Positions 10,594 through 21,400 of a DNA stretch of 64,000 bases are shown piece by piece. Source of the DNA: Aradus depressus (lineage: Eukaryota > Arthropoda > Insecta > Hemiptera > Aradidae); assembly GCA_963662175.1 (NCBI GenBank), contig OY759217.1:17920562-17984561 (forward strand), given 5' to 3'. The notes under the pieces were generated by a model. The model ran no database searches. It was not told the DNA's origin and worked only from the letters and a program-made list of their open reading frames with translations. The position numbers and the translations under genes were made by a program. Numbering within the stretch: position 1 is the stretch's first letter; every line of letters begins with the position of its first letter.

Positions 10594-10662
10594 TTATTAT
10601 TATTATTTTTATTTATTCATGTGATATCTTGTTTTATATAATTTTCGAATTGTTTCTTTTAG

Positions 10663-11300
10663 GCCCGGCGTAAATTGGACCCAGCCCACGCACAGCACAC
10701 GCCCAGCCCACTCCTGGGTGGTTCTGTGAAGCACAGCATTGAATGAGTCGCCGCACATTAGACCCAGCCCATGGCTAGCCCAGACTGTTGGGATCCACGC
10801 GTGGAAACGTTTGTCCTCTCCGCACAGATTTCGTGGGCGTGGGTACCATTGAAATCGTTCGGAGCCATCCCGTTCTATTTGACACTAGTCATGCCGACTA
10901 TATGAGATCCAAAGGGAAAGGGCGTTACATGCCTTTCCAGTTAGGTCAATCGTAATGAGTTTATGTAATTCACTAAACTGCTCCCGGCTCAGCCGAAAAC
11001 TATTTTTAAAAACACTATCAGGAAGTTCCTGAAACAGGTTCAACTCTCCGTATGTTCTCCTCCCAGCTACATAAATATTTTTACTTCTACTCCTCTTCAC
11101 AATTTTCACAGGACAATTTTCTTGGTCCCATGACTGTCCTGAGGGGTTTACTGTATATGTTTACTTTCGCAAGGAGATGGAAGTTGAATTCTCTACATCA
11201 ATACAATAAAACTTCGTTAGAACGCTCTCCAATTTTAAAAATATTTAATATTAAAAATATTTTTTATTAAATTTCGAAGCAAACTCTCATATTTTAATTA
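10663..11300 (-). pseudogene. PIF/Harbinger-like transposase fragment
   Basis: Minus frame 10885-11109 (74 aa) contains RRTYGELNLFQELPDSVFKN, then SFRLSREQFSELHKLIT. This resembles the N-terminal part of HARBI1-type nucleases, where an FR(M/L)S..xF..L motif follows a short acidic stretch. The frame then breaks, so the DDE region is missing. The GC-rich start at 10663 (GGCCCGGCGTAAATTGG) follows TTA, as expected for a Harbinger terminus with a TTA target. No matching right end found. Assignment by pattern only. Confidence 0.4.
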
Positions 11301-11309
11301 AAACCCCGC

Positions 11310-11460
11310 CTCTCCTCTCAAATTCAATTTGTACAGACGTTACTGGAGTATATGCACATTACTTTCACATACACAGTAAAGCTAGTATGAAATTTGAAAG
11401 AGGAGAGAAGGATCTGTACAAAAGGGGTTGGTATAAGAAAATCATTTTTTGGCTGCATCA
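11310..11460. repeat. MITE-A-like, divergent copy
   Basis: Imperfect inverted arms: CTCTCCTCTCAAATTCAATTTGTACAG-type text at 11310 and CTAGTATGAAATTTGAAAG..GAGAGAAGGATCTGTACA at 11370-11420, then GGTTGGTATAAGAAAATCA. Confidence 0.4.
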
Positions 11461-12026
11461 ATTTTTGCCCCCATTTAGTGCCCTGACTCGCCGGCTAACT
11501 TTATCCTTGATGAGGTATGCTTAAATATAGAAAATAATTTGAAATCCATACAAACCTATTGGAACCTAATTGTTAAACTTAATTTATTTATTTATTTATT
11601 TACATATTCACAACGACATCATTTGTCACTTGTGATTGTGATGATGTGCTGTGGCAAGTTAAACTTAATTAGACTCAACCTGTTAATTACCTTGACGTCA
11701 TACTGAGAATCCTCCTTGTTTTGAAACAATTACATATGTAATCAGTGTATCAGTAGTATCGTCTCGGAGTAAAGCAAAAAATATGTCCTCGATAAATCGA
11801 TAGCTCTTGTCCTTATGGAGTTTAGGTCACACATATAAAATTTCGTGTCGATACATTGATTCTATCGAGAGTTGTGTTCACATAGACACAGAGACAGACA
11901 GAGATATTTTTTTCATATTTGGAATCTGGAGGTTGGTAACCATGAAATTCTATTGAAAACTACGCATCGAATTTTTGCTCGATTATATAACTTTCCTTAT
12001 TTTTCGTATGTAGTAAAAATATATGA
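11461..12026. repeat. Unassigned sequence, then family E
   Basis: A T-rich patch at 11580 and a short hairpin-like ATCATTTGTCACTTGTGATTGTGATGAT at about 11620-11650. 11760-12010 is family E (CTATCGAGAGTTGTG, AAACTACGCATCGAATTTTT). Confidence 0.35.
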
Positions 12027-12101
12027 GGTACGGTCGGGTTCTGAACCCGCGATCTTGAGCTCAGAAGGCAAGCACGTTTCCTCAGAGCTACCGGCGCCCT
12101 C
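12027..12101 (-). mobile_element. SINE1, tRNA-like head only
   Basis: Minus-strand head with GGCGCCGGTAGCTC and the B-box region GGTTCAGAACCC-like; body absent. Confidence 0.7.
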
Positions 12102-12338
12102 AATTATACTTACGGATGTCTTTGTCATTATGTTATTGTATTTTATTAAATTTGTTTTGAGTCAGAAAGTTGTGGAGTGTAGTTGATGAGGCTGACAGAG
12201 GACTAAGTACGTCCTCTGTTGGTGGTATTGTACCCTAGCTACTTGTGTTGCCAATTAGAGGGGTCTCTAGACTCTCTGTAATGAGAAGAGGGGAGTCATT
12301 GCAAGCAACAACCAGACCAACTTATATAACACCACTCA

Positions 12339-12458
12339 CAAGGGTGCTACACCAGTATAGCACCAACACAAGGGTGCTATACCTGTATAGCACCAACACA
12401 AGGATGCTACACCAGTATAGCACCAACACAAGGGTGCTACACCAGTATAGCACCAACA
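12339..12458. repeat. 30-bp minisatellite, 4 copies
   Basis: Four exact-length units of CAAGGGTGCTACACCAGTAT + AGCACCAACA, with 1-3 substitutions in unit 2. Being a multiple of 3 it yields a 10-residue repeat in the overlapping 12245-12496 frame, which I do not consider a gene. Confidence 0.9.
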
Positions 12459-12562
12459 GGACAAGCCCTGGTATAGTCCAATACAACTTTGGCTAACAAC
12501 TAAGATTGCCAACCCCGAAAATCTCTATACATTTCCAAATGTTTCTTAAAACTATTGTTTTA

Positions 12563-12671
12563 GTTAGTTATTATGACACATGGCCGGGCTTTAACTACGA
12601 GGTCATATCGCCTACTACCAGAGTGCTCTTTCGTCACTCTGGTGGACATGAGCCCGACTCTACTGTGGGAG
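12563..12671 (-). mobile_element. SINE1, 3' tail fragment
   Basis: GTTAGTTATTATGAC tail type, then ACTACGAGGTCATATCGCCT and the GTGGACATGAGCCCGACT block; head absent. Confidence 0.75.
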
Positions 12672-13164
12672 TGTCTAGTGTATGCCGTTATTAGCGCTAT
12701 GCAACATATTTTGCGTTTAGTAACCCCATTTAATTAGTAAAAGTTATAAGCAAATGAACAATAGTGAACAAACGAACAAGTACAAACACAATGGAAAGGA
12801 AACACAATGAACAAACGCAAACGAACAAGAAAGAGAACCAACAAAATGAAATATTATATCTACTGGTGTTTGCGCGTGTTAAATATAATACCAGACCGCC
12901 ATTAGTATGGTACATATTTTATTTATTATAATAGAAATAATTTTTTTTCAGGTACCTACTTACCTTTGAAAATGGTTATTAAAATAAAAAAATATATTTA
13001 AATTGTTGCATAGTGTTTAGTACAAGAAAAAAAGAAAGAATGCCTCGACCTTGTCAACCTATCTTCAATGCAAATGGGGGCAATACTCCCATTAACACAC
13101 AATTTGTAAGTTCAAAGTTAAAATATACAACAATTTTCGTTACTATTTTCGTTCCATATTGTCG
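12672..13164. other. No gene seen
   Basis: AT-rich with a (CAAACGAACAA)-like cryptically repetitive patch at 12750-12840. Confidence 0.35.
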
Positions 13165-13416
13165 TTTACTGAGGAAGGGTTCAGTAGCTATGAGGTAGCG
13201 TGCTAGCCTACTGAATTCGAATTGAAAATCGCGGGTTCAATACTCAGACGTCCATCGTACGATGCCAGATACTCTTTAAATACCTCTACCTCAGGTAACA
13301 AACCATTTTACCCACATTATAGTCGGGCTTATGTCCACCAGAGCGTCAAAACAGCGCTCTGATAGTATGCGATACGACGTCGTAGTTAAAGCCCGGGCAT
13401 AAGTCACAATAACTAA
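13165..13416 (+). mobile_element. SINE1, divergent copy
   Basis: Head-like GTAGCTATGAGGTAGCGTGC with a B-box-like CGGGTTCAATACTC. Later GTCGGGCTTATGTCCACCAG and GCCCGGGCATAAGTCACAAT. The middle is shortened. Confidence 0.6.
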
Positions 13417-14487
13417 TTGAATTTACTGATTCTAAGTCGAGATAAAAGACGCTTGGGGCGACGCTTGACAAATGGGGTGGTGGATTGTTTGAAGAACAAA
13501 TATCCCCTCTCCATTTAGGATTTCAAAAATAATTTTACAATTATAATTCTTGAGTTCTCATTACTAATAAATACATTTATTGTAAACAGAATTAACTGAA
13601 AATGGTTACCTCCTCGACAGGTTTTGAGGAACTTGCCCCCTTTCAGGGTTTTGGCCAGACATATTAACCACTTACACTCAAGGACCCCCTCTCAGGAACG
13701 TAACACTCATTCAACTATTGAACCCTCTCTCTAGGATAGAAATACTAACTAAACATCTGGGAGATAAAACATACTGAGCATTGAGCACGCGACCTTCGAA
13801 TGGGACGTTAAGCGATGGTCCCGAGCCTGAGCAGAACTAGTAGGGAATGGATAAGAGCATTAGATACTCAGGTCAATCACTAAAGCCTCTCTAAAATACT
13901 AACGCTAATCACTCAACCACTACAGCCCCCTCTCGGAATAGTAACGAATTCCAAGCATTCTCAAGCTGCAGTCATTGTGGTCTATCCTCGGCCTCTTCAA
14001 CCTAGCCTCTTGAAATCGTACTTCATCAGTCACAAAGGGGATCACTCTCAATAATTTCCTCCTCCAGGATGGCTCACTACAATAGCCTCTTTGGCAGATG
14101 TTCTCGCAATGCTGAAGCTCCTGGTATCTAAGACAGTTGTCTCACCAAGTTGACGGCTGAGACAAGCAGACCTTCTTCTACGGTATCTTACATCGTTATC
14201 CCCACTCTCCTACCACTGTTGCTATCTGACGTCTGGAAGATACTAGATCAGGGAGCGAATTTAGGTAATATGACGTATTTCCTTTGCACCACCCCTTGAC
14301 GCCCATTAAGCATTCCATTTATAGAATTATATTTCTTTAAATAAAACATACAACTTCTGAGCTCAAGATCGTAAACTGGTAGTAGGCGATATGGTCTCGT
14401 AATTAAGCCCGGACATGAGTCATAATAACTAACAAACTATGAAGAAAATCTCATATTTTTTTAAAAATATTGTCTATTTTACACTCG
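13417..14487. other. No gene seen; fragments of SINE1
   Basis: Comparatively GC-rich, with cryptic repeats of the type CAACCACTACAGCCCCCTCT. SINE1 scraps at about 13758-13832 (GGGACGTTAAGCGATGGTCC) and 14352-14432 (GTAGTAGGCGATATGGTCTC ... GGACATGAGTC), plus strand. Confidence 0.4.
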
Positions 14488-14995
14488 TTGGCATAGCTAG
14501 GGGAGGGGGCAGAGGTGCCCCCCAGAAAAGTGCGATCTAATGTATCTAATTAAAAAACTGTGCCATTACAGTAAAACATTAGAGGATATAGAAAGTTTCA
14601 GTTCCCAGTCAAACGTTATTCGGATTCAAACTACGCTTTTTATTCTTAAAGCTTGGACTTCAACGGATGCTGCCTATCGGCGGAGTATGAGAGTTTACCG
14701 AACGCATCGTCGTGCTTGTAAATGTCTCCCAAAAACTCCGCTTAAGGCTTATTTAATTTAGGATACATACTACTACTTATTATATAAGACTGGATGACTA
14801 GACTGATGAATATTTTAATTGTTGATTTAAATTTGTGTTGATTATTTTGTTATAACATACTAATATTTTGTGTATGGTACCTACTTGTTAATTATTAAGT
14901 TTAATTAATAATTAAGTTTAATAATTAATTAAAATATGATTGGAAAATGTAAACTATTGTCCCCTCCCGGAGAATAATGCTAGTAGCTACGCCAA
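14488..14995. mobile_element. hAT-like MITE
   Basis: Left end TTGGCATAGCTAGGGGAGGG; right end is the reverse complement of ATTGGCGTAGCTACTAG with GGGAGGGG. GGCGTAGCTA followed by a G-run is typical of insect hAT-type terminal repeats. The interior frame 14540-14761 (73 aa) is unrecognised. TSD not resolved. Confidence 0.45.
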
Positions 14996-15470
14996 TAATC
15001 ACAATATATAAGTATGGTAATAAAAACTACTTTCGGTATTGCTACCATCTTCAGCCACGACTTAACAAATACTTAATGGAAGTTCAACAGGTTTACAATC
15101 CAAACTGTCCCTTTTTCAGCCATCACGGGGTCCTTTCCCTCCTGTACAGTTAGATCTTAAAATACGGAAAAAATTATAAATAAAATCTCATCTCAAATTG
15201 AAATCTAAGTAATAAAAAAAATTTTTTGAAATAGTCTGTGCAGATTAAAATACAAATATATATGCATATATGAAATAAATCAAAGATGACAATAATAAAT
15301 ATATGGATAAAAATAATATACACAGTATTTTGAGACAGCAAGTACGAACACTCGTACACAGAGATTGGACTTATATTATTGGCGATAAAAGGGGTGAAAA
15401 TTTGAGATGGGTCTGATCGTTTTTTACAATTTCCATTTTATAGTGCTCTGTTTATTTCCAGGTGTAATAT
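14996..15470. other. Unassigned; contains an inverted CTGAAGATGG / GAAA motif
   Basis: On the minus strand at about 15025-15060: CTGAAGATGGTAGCAATACC then GAAAGTAG, the family beta motif in decayed form. The rest is AT-rich with family E traces at 15380-15440. Confidence 0.35.
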
Positions 15471-15483
15471 CTCCACAAAAAAA

Positions 15484-15834
15484 GAGGGCGCCGGTAGCTC
15501 AGTGGTATGCGTGCTTGACTTCTGAGCTCAAGGTCGTGGGTTCGTAGCCCGACCGAGGCCCTTAGTTTATTTTATTTGGGAGGTAAAATAAACTTAAGCA
15601 CGCCGTCTTTCGGATGGGACGTTAAGCGATGGTCCCGAGCCTGTACGATGTCAGGTACTCGTTAAAGACCCCTAGCCTAGATGAATAAAAATTTAGGGTA
15701 GGCAAAATTTAGGACTCCCACAGTAGAGTCGGGCTCATGTCCACCAGAGTGACGAAAGAGCGCTCTGGTAGTAGGCGATATGACCTCGTAGTTAAAGCCC
15801 GGGCATGAGTCATAAAACCTAACCTAACCTAACC
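15484..15834 (+). mobile_element. SINE1, full length with 13 bp TSD
   Basis: The best reference copy. TSD CTCCACAAAAAAA at 15471-15483 and 15835-15847. A box TAGCTCAGTGG, B box GGTTCGTAGCC, tail CCTAACCTAACCTAACC (about four telomere-type units). Confidence 0.92.
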
Positions 15835-15847
15835 TCCACAAAAAAAA

Positions 15848-16580
15848 AAGTTATATTTTTTTTAATGATTGAAAACGTCTTTTCCAGATGTTTCTATGAG
15901 AGAATGAAGTAATATTGAAGTAATGTATAACTGACAGCCACATTAAACTGACAACTACAATTTATTTTTCGCCTCTAATTTTCACATCCCCTCTCAGTCT
16001 GTAAGCGCTATCTTACGAAATTAATTGAAGAGCACGGGCAAAGAACCAGGTATGCCATCAGATGTTGAAATTGAGAAAACTGAAATTTAATGTTTGAAAG
16101 TCCTTATCTATCGATTCCCCGCAAGTCATATTTTCAGCTTCCGTTTTCGTAGTGAGAAACCGTCTTTTTGAAACCCGTAACGTGAAATATGTTTAATATA
16201 TTAATACTGTAGTGGCGATATCTCACATTCGAGAAAAAAGTGACAAACCTGGTTCTTTCCCCGTGCTATTCAATTGTAGTTTATATAAAAAAATATCATT
16301 TTATTGAATAGGCAATTTATTTATCCACTTTCCAAACTTTATGGCTGAAGATTTATTGAATTTTCTTCCAAAATACCTGCTCTAAAACGTTTAAATGAAT
16401 TAAATTTAAAAAATGGGAGAGGCTATATTTTAATATTCAGGAATAATGGCGGTGATTTATTTAATGCCGGTGGGTTACGCATTCCTGAACTTAACGTTGT
16501 GGAACTTGGGCTTTTTTTCAGATTATAATTTTTGTGCTTTGAAAAAAAGTCTCCTACGACTCGAGGCAAATAAATATAGT
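15848..16580. other. No gene seen
   Basis: Unassigned. CTGGTTCTT and GAAAGAACCAGGT-like words occur in opposite orientation near 16040 and 16245, suggesting a loose inverted repeat about 200 bp apart. Confidence 0.3.
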
Positions 16581-17145
16581 GAGAGGGCGCTGGTAGCTTA
16601 GAGGTGTCTGGGATGAGAACACCGTCCTTCGGATGGGACTTGAAGCGATGGTACCGAGCCTGTACAATGTCAGGTACTTGTTAAAGACGCCTATTCTAGG
16701 TAAATACAAATTTAGGGTAGGCAAAATTTAGAGTAGAGTCGGGCTCATGTCGACCAAAGTGACGAAAGAGAGCTCTGGTAGTAGGCGACATGACCTTGTA
16801 GTTAAAACCCGAGCATGACTCATAATAACTATTGTTTTTTTCCGGCATTTCTTTCAGAGGTGTCTTCTTTTTTCTGACAATATTTCGGGACACTATGAAC
16901 CAAATGAAACCGTTCATAGTGATCAGAAGAAGGAACGTGTAAGTATCCCGAAATATTGTCAGAAAAAAGAAGACACCTCTGGAAGAAATGCCGGAAAAAA
17001 CCAATAGTTATTATGAGTCATGCTCGGGTTTTAACTACAAGGTCATGTCGCCTACTACCACAGCTCTCTTTCGTCACTTTGGTTGACATGAGCCCGACTC
17101 TACTATGGAAGTCCTAAATTTTGCCTACCCTAAATTTGTATGGAA
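16581..17145. mobile_element. SINE1 palindrome around a foldback core (family delta)
   Basis: A plus SINE1 (16581-16830) lacking most of its head, a foldback core, and an inverted SINE1 tail (16996-17145). The arms 16705-16890 and 16945-17140 are near-perfect reverse complements (an 11 nt deletion in the left). The core has GTGTCTTCTTTTTTCTGACA-type text and an inner hairpin CACTATGAAC...GTTCATAGTG. Near the core's right side AGAAGA...CCCGAAATATT resembles the same core at 58496-58715. Confidence 0.7.
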
Positions 17146-17760
17146 AAAACCAACAATTCAATATCCCAGAGAAGTTTAAGAAACTCATAATAACTAACCC
17201 AACTGGGGGCACTTTAAACATTTCATCCCTTTTCTCTAGTTAGGATATTTTCTCACCCCAAAAAAACTATATGAAGCTTATCGGAAAATTTAGGAAAAGT
17301 GGGTTCTAGGGGGATGTTTTGGTATTGACCCCGTCCTGTAGATCTGACCAGATAAGCTGAACCCTGACCCTAATCTCCTTTAATCAAGACTGCTCCCCTT
17401 TGAACTCTGACACCCCACCACTGGGTTGGGTTATCTCGGCTCACACCAAACACCACTTACTTACACTAGGTTTCTTAATCATTTTAATTATCATTGAAAC
17501 ACTCCCCTTTATAATTAATTTTATTCTCTTTACTCCTTCTGCCTGCTAGTAATATGAGAATTACTTCTTTAAAAGAAATAGAGAAATTACAGGAGATAAA
17601 GATTATATTTAAAGAAAAGGGAAGAATAAGAAATTAGGGATGAAATGCAAAATTAATAGAAAAAAAGTAGGTTGATTTGGCATGGAACACCCCTAAACTT
17701 TTATCATTTCTTAAAAATAATAAAATGATAACCATGATATAAAAGTCGTGTATCATTCAC
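17146..17760. other. No gene seen
   Basis: Unassigned mixed sequence; A-rich patch 17560-17660. Confidence 0.3.
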
Positions 17761-17939
17761 CATAACATTATTTAGTACTTTTCATTTTTATATTCTTGGC
17801 CGAGTTCCTCCGTATATATATATCTTATGAAAACTCTCGAAATTAACTTTTTTTTATATTTGCATTATTAATATCATTATTTTCTATAGATTATTTACTA
17901 ATTTATTTATAATTATTATTATTTACTTATTGATTTTTT
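17760..17939 (+). repeat. LINE-A 3' UTR fragment
   Basis: TTCATTTTTATATTCTTGGC followed by GAGTTCCTCC matches the LINE-A 3' UTR at 35865-35895 and 60015-60040. It is interrupted at 17940 by another LINE. Confidence 0.5.
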
Positions 17940-17951
17940 AAAAATGTATTC

Positions 17952-18522
17952 CCATTCCATGGAACCCTAAAGATCAGGCTGTCCGGTACCTTGGTGTATT
18001 CTTAGACACACGGCTCACATGGAAACTTCACATCAACACAATACTTACACAAGCATACACCCGTTTAAAACATCTCTATCCACTCATTAACCGCAACACA
18101 CCCCTCAAACACTCTTGCACACTGCTCCTGTACAAAGCGTTACTTCTCCCATTGTTAACATACGCCTGTCCAATATGGTATGGCGCCAGTCCTTCACTCA
18201 CGACTACAAACATTTCAGAACAAAATTCTTCGTGTGTCTCTGAATGCACCATGGTTTATCCGAAACAGACAACTCCATGAGGAACTGGGAGTTCCTCGGG
18301 TCGCAGCCTATTTAAGGTCCTTAGTAAATAACTACCACGGAAGACTAGGCCTGTGTTCTGGAGCAGCCCACTACAATCTTGGCCAGCCTACTCTCCACAG
18401 AAGGCTCAAACCAAGATTATACCAAGACATTATTATTAATTAATTTCATTTTATATTTTCCATTTTATACTTTGTGTGAAGAACCAAGATGTTCTGGTCC
18501 AAATAAAGTGTGTTGTTGTTGT
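17952..18522 (+). pseudogene. Jockey-clade LINE, 5'-truncated insertion with 12 bp TSD
   Basis: TSD AAAAATGTATTC at 17940-17951 and 18523-18534. Encodes the C-terminal part of ORF2: VRYLGVFLDTRLTWKLHI, LLPLLTYACPIWYGAS, then after a +1 shift near 18180 LQTFQNKILRVSLNAPWFIR and LHEELGVPRVAAYLRSL, the usual Jockey thumb/C-terminal words. Stop at about 18441. The 3' end AAATAAAGTG(TGT)n is the tail. Reverse transcriptase catalytic motifs are absent because of truncation. Confidence 0.85.
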
Positions 18523-18534
18523 AAAAATGTATTC

Positions 18535-18975
18535 GATGTTAAGTTATCCCCAGAATATTACACCAACATGCTACAAACAGACGAAACTTTAGACATTACA
18601 GATAAAAACTCGATTATCTGTTATAGATAAGTATATGTCGCGGTGTTTTGTGTCTAACGTTTTACATCATGTTGATATATATTCAACTGTTTAGGCAGAG
18701 TATGCAATTAATGGCGCCCAGTCAACTTGCTTCAGTTTTACTATCTCAGCTCCCTTTTGTTGAAGCATGAAGACATGCTGAAAACATAAAGCCTATGTCT
18801 ACCGCAAAACGGTCCCAACGGTGAAAGAATTATCTAAATCGGTTAAATAGGTTTTGAGATTATCTCAAACATACAAACAAATAGTCTCTCTTTGTATACT
18901 AGTATAAACAGCAAAGTTGGACATAGGTTTTGTCAACAAGTCTGGTTTGTTTACGAAGAGGCAGGAACTTCCTCT
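18535..18975. other. No gene seen
   Basis: Continuation of the LINE-A target flank and unassigned sequence. Confidence 0.3.
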
Positions 18976-18981
18976 TTCGTC

Positions 18982-19075
18982 AGGCATCAGTGTCTAAGAT
19001 GGCTGGACCACCTTCTCAAAACAGAAGGGCCAGGGGAAGCCCACGAGCTAGGTGGTGTGCACGATAAGCCCTGGT
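18982..19075 (+). pseudogene. Possible RTE-type LINE C-terminal scrap
   Basis: HQCLRWLDHLL, then in the next frame RRARGSPRARWCAR. This resembles the LRWLGH...RRPRGRPRxRW ending of many endonuclease/reverse transcriptase polyproteins. Very short, so low confidence. Confidence 0.35.
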
Positions 19076-19144
19076 CTCTCTATTATCTTATCAGACAGCG
19101 TTTACCTCATAAAAAAGCAGAAGAAACAGGGTATGGTTTTTAAA

Positions 19145-21400
19145 AATAAATAGCAAATGTATACTAAAAAAATAATTTTATTCCATGAAAATGAAAATTT
19201 TCTATAAAAGAAAATGAACTTTCAAAAAAAAAAAAAAAATTAATATATAAATATCGTGACCAATATGAATAGGTAATAGGAATAATGCGCAAAAAAACAC
19301 TGTAATAATGTTTTAATAGTTTTAAATTTTTATTTTTCGAATACATCGAATACTTGTATACCATATCTATTTTTGGTATTTATTTACATATAATGTATGT
19401 ATATATATTTACATCTATATTTTTATATGTATATATTACAGTTTTTAATAATTTTCAATATGACGTGACACAGCAGATAATAGATTTTATTTGATTTTTA
19501 GAAAAATGTACACATTTTTTACAATTTGGTTTTTCCTATCCAGTTTCGTCCAGACGAAAATTATCCATTTCACAACAATTTTTTTAAATTTACATTATTA
19601 ATTATTATTTTAATTTTAAATAATGACGTAACCTGAGCTGTATGGATATTGATTTTGTGGTCTTCAATATAACTAATGTTTTGACCACAAAAAGCTAAAA
19701 ACATAAGGGGAAGGCAGATCCAGTATAAAGGAGGTCAAAATGAGAGAACATATTTGACAAAATGTAGCAACATTTAACATGTGACAACAAGTATCAACAT
19801 ATTATGTGACAAGTAACAACAAATTATGTGAATAGTATCTACAATTTATATGGAACAATATGTTACCAACATTAAAGTATCAACACATTAATTTGAAGGT
19901 TCTTTTCTAACTTCACAAAACAATTTAAAAAGTAATTTTCAAAAATCATTAGGAAAAATTGTTTTCCCTTTTTTGTAAGTTATTGTCTTAAACATTCGAG
20001 TCAAGATATATTTGGATATTCAGTTGGATAAAATTATATTTTTTAGTAATTTCAAATATTATAATTTTTATTTATTTAATCAAATGCTATTCAATTATGT
20101 TTTAATAACTGGCTCGGTACACATATGTACAAAAATGAGTTTTATTTAAATACAATACATATATTGACATAAAATATGTTGGTAAAAATTATTTAAAAAA
20201 GATGCAGAAGAAAATAAAGGAAGGAAACAGTCTTGAACAGTTTTTCACATTGCTTGCGCAAAATCACAAAAAAAATGTAAATTAATAAATATATTTTCTT
20301 AATAAACATTCTAATATATAATTAATTAATATTAAAACTATTTATAATTATGTTTAAACATATTTCATTTAAAACAATTAATATTTTTTAATTACGTAAC
20401 AAAAAGTGAGTAATTTCTGTACATTCTATATATAGATACTTATTCGTATTAATTTATTACAATCGTCATTAATCATTTTTTTTTTTTTTTTAGACTTTGG
20501 CACAAGAAATAACAAAAATTAAATTTATTTAAAAAGACAAATAATATAACAAGTGCAATACAATTATTAGAACATTTTGGCAAGTAATTTCTGTTTCAGA
20601 ATTGTATGGCAGTGTTGCATCCTGTAATGTCACTCATCATAATTACAAAAATATTTTACCAACAATTTGAGGGAATTAAAACAAAACAAAATACTAAGGG
20701 TTTAATAATGTTCATTCATTTTTCTGCTACCTCTAAATGTTCTGGAAGTAACATGGAGCAGGTCTAAGAGACACTACAATACGGTGAGTTCAAAGATCCC
20801 AAAGGAAGTCACGAGACAAACTCTTAAGAAGACGAGAGAGGTTTTTATCGGGAATGTTCGGGACCATCCTGCTATTTTTGGGTGCAGTTTGGCGTCATAG
20901 AAAAAATAAAATATTAGTATCAAAATCCGAAAGTAACAATAAAGTCATTACAATGAGGCCGGTGAATCATGAACCAATGAAAAGTGGGGGGTGAGCTGCG
21001 ATGTTGCCGCTTGTTGTCCCCTCCCGCCCTGATTTTTTTTAGCGTAAATTGTTTAGTAAATTTTATTTAAATATATTAAGTAAATTCATTTAGATTTATT
21101 TAAAAAAAAAAATTAACTTCAAGTAATTTCATTTTATTTTAAGATTTAATTATTATTATTCATTAATCAACTATATTTAAAATTTGCCCAGAGTTATTTA
21201 TGTAATTTTCATTGGAGCTTCATTCAAAATATATTTTCTTTTTAATTATTAATGATTTTTCTTTAGTAAATTTTGTTTAAATATATTAAGTAAATTCATT
21301 TAGATTAATTTTTTTAAAAATTAACTTCAAGTAATTTCATTTTATTTTAAGATTGCCCGGCCATGTAAATAACCCACCTTTGTACTTCCCCAGTTATACG
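19145..21400. other. AT-rich 3' flank, no gene seen
   Basis: About 2.2 kb of very AT-rich sequence. Cryptic repeats of ACAACAA/TATGTGAC words at 19750-19870. A direct repeat of TTAGTAAATTTTRTTTAAATATATTAAG-type text at about 21050-21160 and 21262-21355. Confidence 0.4.

Larger units (their letters stand above)
9690..10662 (+). pseudogene. LINE-B 3' fragment (C-terminal end plus 3' UTR) with two SINE1 insertions
   Basis: From about 9690 the frame reads PRQAFLHNYLTNRPEYYSE, then TFVHILNKLKV. It matches the minus-strand LINE at 33564-34101 (PRQAFLHNHLTNRPEYNSE). The 3' UTR resumes after the SINEs with TTTTATATAATTTTCGAATT, which is also present inverted near 33665. The two SINE1 copies split the UTR at 9875 and 10248. 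Confidence 0.65.

Noticed and set aside
12245..12496. 83 aa ORF with a 10-residue repeat
   Set aside because: Created by a 30-bp minisatellite; no start context, splice structure or family resemblance.
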